Part shown: piece after piece, positions 57,103 to 64,000 of the stretch
Numbering within the stretch: position 1 is the first letter of the stretch
Layout: each line of letters begins with the position of its first letter
Origin: Suillus spraguei
Taxonomy: Eukaryota > Basidiomycota > Agaricomycetes > Boletales > Suillaceae
NCBI GenBank assembly: GCA_016800925.1
Contig: JABCPU010000028.1
Coordinates: 248,001-312,000 of the forward strand
Reading direction: 5' to 3'
Length of the DNA: 64,000 nucleotides
Notes under the pieces: generated by a model
What the model saw: the letters and a program-made list of their open reading frames with translations, nothing else
Told to the model about the DNA's origin: nothing
Database searches by the model: none
Position numbers and translations under genes: made by a program

Positions 57103-59230
57103 TAGAATCTACCAGGATGACCCACGGTGGGGTGGTTGTGATATCGATGTAAGATATTGGTGCGATGTGCCAGAGGAATGTAGGCACAGTTTTTATAATA
57201 GAGGACGTTCTCCTCAATCTTCCAATCATAGAGTGCCGACTTCATAGGGGGAAGGCACACGCCATCAAGGGCGTCAGAAGCTGTCTTGAAGACAGGGTCG
57301 TCGAGGGGGTCAGAGGAGGATAACACATCCTTCAAATCTGTGTCAATAAGACAAATGAATAGAGCATCAGGGAGGAGGGTCTGGTCCTTGTTATCATCTT
57401 TGCCAGAGTCATAGTCAGGCTGGCAAGATAGTGTATCCGGTACAGCTAATCTTGTACCTGCAACATGATGTAGTTCAATGTCGTAAATAGACAAAATCAA
57501 TTGCCAATGTGCTTGGCAGCGGGTAAGCTTCTGTGCACTTCTAAAGTACAGGAGGTTTTTGTGGTTGGTGAATACCAGGACAGGGTGTGAATTTCCTTCA
57601 AGATAATGATGCCATTCGTTCAGGGTCCAGATCATGGCAAGTAGTTCCCAATCAAAGATCTGGTAATTGTGTTCCACGGGGTTCAAAGACTGTGAGAGAT
57701 AGGCACATGGGTGATAAACACCATTCTCATCAGTCTGTAAGAGGACCCTGCCAGTAGCTATGAGCGATGTGTCAGTAGCAATAGCAAATTGTCGGGAAGG
57801 ATCAGGGTTTCGGAGTACCACTTGGAATGTAAAGTATCATTTCAATTCTTCGAAGGTGTCCATACACTCGGGTGACCAATCAAGGGCCTTATCTTTCTTT
57901 GTTAATTCAATAAGGGGTCGAGTGATGTCAGTAGTGGGAAATGAACATGCGGTAGAAGTTGCAAAAGCCGAGGAATGACTGAACATCTTTTACTGATTTT
58001 GGGATTGGCCATTTGGCGATCCCTTTGGTCTCAGTGTCCATAGCAACTTGTCCAGGGTGGATTATCATTCCGAAATATTCCACTTCTTCTGCATTGAAGG
58101 TGCATTTTTCCGGTTTCAGGAACAAATGTTCCTTTCATATTTTCATCAGAATACGCTGGTACATTCTTGGTGTTCTACCATTGTTGTAGAGAAAATCAGG
58201 ATATTGTCCATGTAGATCACCATCCATCCTTCATTTATTTCTTGTTGGAAGGTGTGATTCATGTATGCTCGGAAAGTTGCTGGGGAATTACAGAGGCCAA
58301 AGAACATGACATTCAGTTTGAAGAGGCTGAATTCTGTGGTAAATGCTGCTTTCCAGCAATCATTGGGATGGATGCGAATATTGTTGTAACTGGATTGAAT
58401 ATCCATTTTTGTAAAGAACTGTGCATTGTGAAGGTGGGCAATAAGGGAAATGGGGAGTGGGAGTGGATAAGCATTATTAACTGTCTAATCATTGATATAG
58501 CAATAATCTTGACAGGGATGCAGTTCTCCACTGTTCTTTCCCACAAAAAAGAAACCACTAGCTTGAGGTGACTTCAATTCTGAGATAAAACCTTTCACAA
58601 CATTTTCATTGATAAACATTTTGATGGCAGCAATTTTTTTCTGATAGTGGGTAAACCTTGGATGTATGGGGAATAAAAACAGGTTTGGTATCGATCCGAT
58701 GATCAATACAAGGGCGTTTGGGGGGTAGTTTGTTCAGTCCATCTTTGGCGAAGACATCTACAAAATTGTGCAAGTATTCCAGGACCAATTCTTTGAAAAA
58801 TTTCATTTTCTTCTCCTTCTCATCTGTGGCGAATTCCTGAGCCTTGTTACTGTATTTCAGGGGAGGAAGGGATAGTAGAGTAGTTAGGAAGTTGTTCAAG
58901 TCGGGAAGTTCCATTACATGTAAGGGGTGTGTCCATGCATACTTCTTCAATAATCTGCATACTAACTCCATTGGCATCGTACTTCACAAGAAACCCTCCA
59001 TCTCCGAGATCATAAGAGGAAATTTCGCATACTTCTGGCGCATGCCAGACATCCTGCATTGTATTGAATTGGTCATCATCCTCAGTTGGAATTAATGAGG
59101 GCACAAGTTCTTCCAAGGTGTCCTTGTGCATCATTTCTTCTTTGTTGTGGATTTCTTCAATCAAAGCATGCTGTGGTAGATCAGGGAAGTATTTGGAAAG
59201 CTTGGGCACAATCTGATTCATTCTTCTAGT
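57103..59230 (-). pseudogene. Reverse transcriptase and RNase H of chromovirus B
   Basis: From 59,221 the linker MNQIVPKLSKYFPDLPQHAL precedes RT blocks FVDVFAKDGLNKLPPKRP, FISELKSPQASGFFFVGKNS, ELHPCQDYCYIND, MDIQSSYNNIRIHPNDCW and MVIYMDNILIFS. The second catalytic Asp of the Y-M-D-D box is Asn (GAC AAT; the A copy has GAC GAT). Next EVEYFGMIIHPGQVAMDT and FLGFCNFYRMFISHY. RNase H: ATDTSLIATGRVLLQTDENG, YQIFDWELLAMIWTLNEWHH and NHKNLLYFRSAQKL. Several frame breaks are present. Confidence 0.85.
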
Positions 59231-59743
59231 TCTTCATTGGCTTTCCTCTTTCCATACTTCTGTTCTTCTATTGTCCGTTGTTTGATAGGCTCAGGTCTAG
59301 CCCAGTGCTCAGGCTCAGATCATTCTTGCATTTCTCTGCATGGGGAATTGGTGATGCCACTCGTGGCAACTGTACACAAGGCACAGGCAATACTACTTGT
59401 GGTGTAGATTTCAGTTTGTTTGGAATGATGGGTTATCAAAAGTTACTACCTTCTTCTGCTGTGGGAACTTTGAATTCTTCCATTTTGGCCCTTTCTTGTG
59501 CTTGGGGAAATCAAGAGGAAGACCATTCTTCTTTCTGTCTTTGTCGAGATCAATTTCAAGTTCATCAGATCTGGGAGTGCCGGTAGGATAAGGGTTTCGG
59601 TGGTCCAATCAATGACTGGATTCATTGCATGAAGCCAGGAGATTCCAATAAGATCTGGTCATGTCGTCCAAGCTTGGTGATGTTGAATTCTCCAAGCATG
59701 GTTTGTTCATCAATCTTTACCATCAATAGACAGTAGTGTGTGG

Positions 59744-60180
59744 TCAGTCCTCCTTTGATGTAGGTACCGTTGGCAGTTGTGACTTTGAAGGGCTTATCAA
59801 GTTTCTTCTGGTGATTTTGTGGAGTTTCACAAACTCTTCAGAAATAAAGGTTCCGGCTGCTCCAGAATCAATGACAGCAGTGGTATCAACGAATTTTAGA
59901 CAAGTTCGCGAATGGAGGGTAATGGGAACATGAAGTTCTTTTCTTTGTCCTACAACACATACAAGTCTTAGTAGTACATTGGGAGAAACATACATTGATG
60001 TCTTGTCTCTTCATTCTAAAAATCCTGATTCAACCTGCACACGGTCTCTTCATCTTCATCAGGAAGTTCTTTGACTTTGGCCTGATGGACTGAAGTGTTC
60101 TTCCTCTTTTCAGGGCAGCAATTGGAACAATGTCCACTTTTTCAGCATTCGAAGCATGTCCTTTCTTCATGCATTCAGAT
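59744..60180 (-). pseudogene. Zinc knuckle and retropepsin of chromovirus B
   Basis: At about 60,150-60,105 a C-F-E-C-x4-H-C-S-N-C-C knuckle (C-x2-C-x4-H-x4-C) with one codon mutated to TGA, followed by EKRKNTSVHQAKVKELPDED. Then CVVGQRKELHVPITLHSR and the protease active site TTAVIDSGAAGTFISEEFV (about 59,895-59,840), with D-S-G intact. Confidence 0.75.
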
Positions 60181-60211
60181 CTTTCCACATCGGATAAGCA
60201 ATCTACAACCA

Positions 60212-60865
60212 TTACATTAGGCTATGGTTAGGGTTGTAATGGGCATTCCCATAATTCTTCTTCTTCTGCTGTGGAGTGGGACGTGCCCGGAGTGCTACAA
60301 GGCGTTGGTGAGAATTGACAATGCTGATACATTGTGCAACTACACTGCAGTAAACGTCGAGGACATCTCCTGGTGTGAATAGCTTTGTGAGGATTCCTAA
60401 GTTTAGGCCATCCTGGAAGAATTGAATATTTATTGTGTCCTTATTTATTTCTGCTTTAGCGGTGAGGGCTTCAAAATCAGCAATGTAGGTTTGGAAATCA
60501 TTGCTTCCTTGTTTCAAGTCTCTGAGTTTGGTCATAGCAGTTCCTTTGGTGTCCACAGGACTGAATGATTCTTTGAAACTCTTCATGAATGTCTTGAGAT
60601 CTCCATAACCCATTTTTTGTCCAGCAGTATCAGTGGATTGAGTGTGGGACAGGTATTGCTGCTTCCAGGACTTTGCAATCCTTTCAGTCATGAATGACAT
60701 GATAAAGATGATCTTCTGCTTCCCCATGGTGTAAAGCTTTTTGTTGATATCAAGATACACCTTGCATGATAAGATGAACTCCTTGGAGTTATCATGATCT
60801 CCATCAAAGGCAGTTGAAAATCCAATTTTGAATTTGAATTCTTTTCCCGTAGAAGTGGTCGTCAT
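60212..60865 (-). CDS. Gag (capsid) of chromovirus B
   Basis: An open frame of 217 codons, ATG 60,865 (MTTTSTGKEFKFKIGFSTAF) to the stop at 60,212-60,214. It carries the Ty3-type capsid layout: DGDHDNSKEFILSCKVYLDI, KQKIIFIMSFMTERIAKSWK, YGDLKTFMKSFKESFSPVD and LRDLKQGSNDFQTYIADFEA, close to the 'F...A..W...... F...F...F' retrotransposon Gag pattern. It ends with a basic tail (TPQQKKKNYGNAHYNPNHS) just before the zinc knuckle region. It is the only uninterrupted ORF of the element. It starts about 210 bp after the 5' LTR. Confidence 0.82.
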   Translation of the reverse strand: MTTTSTGKEFKFKIGFSTAFDGDHDNSKEFILSCKVYLDINKKLYTMGKQKIIFIMSFMTERIAKSWKQQYLSHTQSTDTAGQKMGYGDLKTFMKSFKESFSPVDTKGTAMTKLRDLKQGSNDFQTYIADFEALTAKAEINKDTINIQFFQDGLNLGILTKLFTPGDVLDVYCSVVAQCISIVNSHQRLVALRARPTPQQKKKNYGNAHYNPNHSLM

Positions 60866-61077
60866 TGTGGGATCTGAGCAATTCAATCTGGGGTGAGTGT
60901 GCTTTCTCGGTGCCTACATGCACTGTCTTGCTGTCTGTTAGGTCTTCTTGGTTGCAGGGCTTTCCTGGTCAACAATCACGTTTAGCATATGTGTACACTA
61001 ATCTTCTTGCTTATCTAAGCAATCAGGGTTTGGGGTCGAAGACTGAGTAGTTAACGATCAGATAGACTTTAATCTTT

Positions 61078-61544
61078 TGTTATGAACTAAAATGGCATCA
61101 CCAGTAACAGTGAAAAGACACAGATGGTCTGCTGGGAAGAGTACAAGGAACTAGTTCCAAGTACAATCAAGGGTTCAGCCTCAAAGATAAGTCTAAGAGG
61201 TTCTACGAGAATAGAGACTAAGACTAAGGAGTGCTTAGACTTAGAGACAATTCAAGATGACTAAGGATTGGAGATCCTTAGTGAAGAGGAATCCAGGTAA
61301 AACCAGTAAAATTAAAGTGGGGAAATACAATTGTAATACACTGTGCTTAAATCAGACTGTATGTGCACACAGACCATGTAATCATGGGAAATATACTGTG
61401 TATCCTAATAAGGAAGGCATGTATTGTACAGACACATTGAAGTGTATGAGTCAGTGATTTAGCATATGTGTATGATAAATCAAACAAGAACAAAGAAATG
61501 ACATAGGTAAATGAAAATGAATAGGGGTACATATGACTGTAACA
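61078..61544 (-). repeat. 5' LTR of chromovirus B (LTR-C family)
   Basis: 467 bp, matching 51,470-51,936 end to end. Its outer edge abuts the target duplication CCACT at 61,545-61,549. Its inner edge is followed on the minus strand by AAAGATTAAAGTC rather than a typical TGG primer-binding start, so the priming tRNA is not evident. Confidence 0.92.
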
Positions 61545-61849
61545 CCACTTCACATTCCATGCTTCAGTCCTATCATCCTATAGCAAAAACAATGAACATG
61601 GGCCGAACTTCCTAGAACCCGCACCTGACATTATTGAAGAAGAAAAAGAATATGAAGTTGAAGTGATTCTTTCCCACAAAGGCACTGGCAGTTGCCGACA
61701 ATACCTTGTAACATGAAAAGGATACTCATCAGGAGATAATGAATGGCTTCCTGAAGGAAACTTGAAGAACTCCGCTCAAATCTTGAACACTTATAAAAAG
61801 TGAAACTCGCTCTGATCACTCTTCAGTCACAACAACCATCAATACTATT

Positions 61850-62933
61850 AAAATGTCTTGATCCTCCACATCATCATCAAACACCTTGAATCTCACTGAT
61901 TCATCTCCTGTTGTATTCCCTGAAACTCCAAAACAAATTCAGTTAAGATAGGAAGCCATCATCTTCGACTCTCGTCATGCCTTACAACTCGACAACTATG
62001 TCTCATGCACAAACGACATTGTGCTAAAAGACTTGATTCTCATCATAAGAATGGCAGAACTTCTTGTGACCCCTGCTGCCATTACAAATACTGCTACTGC
62101 CATGCACTACATCCAAAAAAACAAACAAGCAAGCAGTCATATGACTTCTTTCTGCTAAAGACTTTACTAGAATCATCCTGGATCTCGATCAGGAGTTAAA
62201 TTCCCCTTATCGGCCACCTGTGGCATTTATACCATCACCACCACACTCCATCACCACCACACTCCATCACCACCACACTCCATCACCACCACACTCCATC
62301 ACCACCACACTCCATCACCACCACACTCCATCACCACCACACTCCATCACCACCACCAAACCTGACCTAGATAATCATTATATGTCTACATTCTATGAGT
62401 TGATTCCAGCTCCTCCTGAATACTCCCAGAGAACATCCTCTTCCACATTTGCACATCATCATCATCATATTGTCAGAACCATCATGTCCATGGGAATTGA
62501 TCCACTCATGATTCTTGAACTCCGTCATTCCCCATTCCCTGATCAGACCAACTTGCAATGTACCATCGAACTTGCACAACATGATGCTTTCACACATACC
62601 CAACAAAATTATGCTGATGTCTACTGTCATCAATGTTACCAGCATGGTCACAAAATTCAACACTGCTCTCGGTATTTCTGCCGTATCTGTGGAAAGTTTG
62701 CACCAGGACATCTTACCAATGTTTGTTGGACACTAGATGGACAAACACCATTGAGGAAGAAACCTGGAGATGTGGGATGCTATGCTGATTTGAAGACATT
62801 GGAAGAAGCCTTTGATCAAACCACTGCTACTAGAGCACAAGGAAGAATGCCTAGTATGGTTGATGCAGAAAATTGGCTTGCTAACATTGACTTCAACACT
62901 TGGACACTTCCACTTCCATCAAACATCACGTGA
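61850..62933 (+). CDS. Extra ORF of chromovirus A with tandem zinc knuckles
   Basis: It follows the chromodomain. The part from 62,220 to the stop at 62,931-62,933 is open for 237 codons; further upstream, frames are broken (e.g. LNLTDSSPVVFPETPKQIQ near 61,880). A His/Pro/Ser-rich stretch (TPSPPHSITTTLHHHH repeating) is coded by a 16-bp tandem repeat. Then DNHYMSTFYELIPAPPEYSQ and the zinc module CHQCYQHGHKIQHC plus CRICGKFAPGHLTNVC (about 62,625-62,730), i.e. C-x2-C-x4-H-x4-C and C-x2-C-x6-H-x4-C. The end is GRMPSMVDAENWLANIDFNT. The B element codes a matching module. Nucleic-acid binding is likely; its role in the element is unknown. Confidence 0.65.
62233..62356 (+). repeat. 16-bp tandem repeat, seven full units plus a partial one
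   Basis: The unit CATCACCACCACACTC is repeated exactly seven times from 62,233 to 62,344, followed by a partial unit. As 16 is not a multiple of three, the frame cycles every 48 bp, giving a 16-residue protein period, open in all three frames. Confidence 0.93.
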
Positions 62934-62964
62934 CTGCATGACTCGACTCCTACATCATTAATAT

Positions 62965-63462
62965 GTCATATCATGTGATGTCTTGACTCCCCATGACTCA
63001 GTTCTTGGACCTGGTTGGTTTAGCATATGCGTACGCTAAATACATGCTCTTATCTCTGACTCATGTGTTTCAACACACTTGTACAAAACATGCCTTCCTT
63101 ATTAGGATACACAGTTATATTCCCACAGTTACCTGGTCTGTGTGCACATATGTACCTATATAAGCACAGTGTACTTGTAGTAGATTCTTTACTTTAATCT
63201 TACTGGGTTTTATCTGGAATCTCCTTTGCTAAAGACCCCCAACCTTTAGTCATCTTGAATCGTCTCTAAGTCTAAGCACTCCTTAGCCTTAGTCTCTATT
63301 CTTGTAGAACCTCTGAGACTTGTCTCTGAGGCCGAACCCTTGATCGTACTCGGAACTAGTTCCTTGTACTTTCACCTTGCTCTCTTTGAGCATTGTAGAA
63401 CCTCCCAGCAGACCGTCTGTGTCTTTTCACTGTCGCTGGTGATGCCACCCCAGTTCATAACA
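62965..63462 (+). repeat. 3' LTR of chromovirus A (LTR-C family)
   Basis: It shares with the B LTRs (reverse orientation) GACTCATGTGTTTCAACACA-type, CATGCCTTCCTTATTAGGAT and AGCAGACCGTCTGTGTCTTT blocks and the end GTTCATAACA. TATATAAGCACAGTG at about 63,157 fixes the sense of the LTR. It keeps CG at several sites where both B LTRs have TG or CA. Its left edge is not sharply defined. Confidence 0.78.
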
Positions 63463-64000
63463 AAAGGATTTCATGAGAATTTGAGAAAAACAACTGTTGA
63501 GAGCATCTATTTGGCCTTTAAGAAGATGTGGGAGTTATTGTCAGTATTGTGATGAATTAGAGCACACAAGTACTGACCTATATTCTAGTAATGGTGATAT
63601 CTATCATGGTAAATGGCATTTTCATGAGGTGACACAGTGCTGGGAAGGAAATCCCACTGATTCCGCAGACATCTATGATGTGCTGTCATCCATCAAACAT
63701 AAAACAAGCACCGAGGGTGGAGATTGGACTCACTCAATGGTGATGATGAAGGACTACATGGATTGGGCATTCCGATGGCACCAGGCTGCATGTACACTAG
63801 ATATTGCACTGCAAATGATTCAGAAGGTGATGAACGGCGCTCAGCCTCCAGATATTTGTCTAGACTTAGAAACAAGGATGAAACTCACCCACCATCTCGA
63901 GCAAATCACATTCACATCAAATGGATGGACATTATGGACCAGGTGCGATCCTTCTCATTTGTGGTGCTTGCACTGATCTAATTTGCTGTAGGTGTTTTGA
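63463..64000 (+). pseudogene. Possible tyrosine-recombinase (Crypton)-related fragment
   Basis: A frame open from about 63,497 to 63,976 contains YHGKWHFHEVTQCWEGNPTD, SADIYDVLSSIKHKTSTEGG and LTHHLEQITFTSNGWTLWTR. The G-N-P...SIKNK...T(R/W)HLEQ...GWTLWTR order resembles a family found in Agaricomycete genomes that I associate with Crypton-like recombinases. The catalytic part would lie beyond the window. The identity is tentative; no start codon is certain. Confidence 0.3.

Larger units (their letters stand above)
51470..61544 (-). mobile_element. Complete chromovirus B (Ty3/Gypsy) inserted in chromovirus A
   Basis: Two 467-bp LTRs (51,470-51,936 and 61,078-61,544), both TGTTATGAACT...ACTGTAACA, bound a minus-strand gag-pol. 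The target duplication CCACT is exact (51,465-51,469 and 61,545-61,549). Deleting B restores A's integrase C terminus (PPQWKIH joined to FTFHASV). A polypurine tract AAGGGGGTAA directly precedes the 3' LTR (minus strand, about 51,937-51,946). Later insertions LTR-D, LTR-E and LTR-A account for about 2.5 kb; the original element was about 7.5 kb. The LTRs differ at roughly 6% of sites by eye. Confidence 0.93.
61545..63462 (+). mobile_element. Chromovirus A, 3' part: chromodomain, extra ORF, 3' LTR
   Basis: Continuation of the element at 47,415-51,469. It begins in the integrase C terminus (FTFHASVLSSYSKNNEHGPN), passes through the chromodomain (61,630-61,803), then about 1.1 kb of extra ORF. 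It ends with an LTR-C in plus sense (about 62,965-63,462, end CAGTTCATAACA) holding TATATAAGCACAGTG and GTAGAACC motifs. Before B inserted, A measured about 6.7 kb from its truncated 5' end (including its LTR-A). Confidence 0.86.

Noticed and set aside
51470..61544. The two 467-bp repeats as independent solo LTRs
   Set aside because: Same orientation, equal length, shared 5-bp target duplication outside both, a polypurine tract inside, and a gag-pol between them show they are the two ends of one element.

Overview
The window is nuclear DNA of a filamentous basidiomycete, most likely an Agaricomycete. Genes are split by many 45-90 bp GT-AG introns (a few look like GC-AG). They include families typical of mushroom-forming fungi: polyporopepsin-like aspartic protease, DUF6533 membrane protein, F-box/LRR-type protein, and a DEDDy exonuclease with an Agaricomycete-type C-terminal helical domain. 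The repeats are chromovirus (Ty3/Gypsy) and LINE remnants. No prokaryotic operons, CRISPR arrays, rRNA or convincing tRNA genes were seen.

Layout. 1-614: 3' end of an A1 aspartic protease whose second catalytic Asp is missing. 0.6-5.3 kb: short tandem repeats, an HMG-like hypothetical gene (-) and a LINE scrap. 5.6-7.3 kb: DUF6533 protein (+). 7.6-15.0 kb: alanine aminotransferase (-) diverging from RRP9/U3-55K (+), then MRE11 (+). 15.4-20.5 kb: F-box protein (+), proteasome beta subunit PSMB2/Pre1 type (-), hotdog thioesterase (+). 22.8-34.8 kb: a direct tandem duplication of a MATE transporter plus a 3'-5' exonuclease; the second copy is damaged and carries a MITE. 35.1-41.5 kb: nucleotide-sugar transporter (+), HMG-CoA lyase (-), serine palmitoyltransferase LCB2 (+).

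41.9-63.5 kb is a nest of transposable elements. A LINE (-) is interrupted by a MITE and by LTR-E, which itself carries part of LTR-A. A 5'-truncated chromovirus 'A' (+) is interrupted by a solo LTR-A and by a complete chromovirus 'B' (-, 51,470-61,544, TSD CCACT). B in turn contains solo LTR-D, LTR-E and LTR-A. Both chromoviruses have a chromodomain at the end of integrase and, unusually, a further coding region between pol and the 3' LTR with a tandem zinc-knuckle module.

Two themes run through the window. First, repeat copies and decayed target-site duplications differ mostly as CA on one copy and TG on the other, the trace of CG sites lost by C-to-T change on either strand. This suggests methyl-CpG decay of repeats. 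Second, several housekeeping genes (alanine aminotransferase, RRP9, MRE11, LCB2, HMG-CoA lyase) carry single-base frameshifts, mostly at homopolymers. Uncorrected consensus errors are more likely than true loss, so those gene models need read support.
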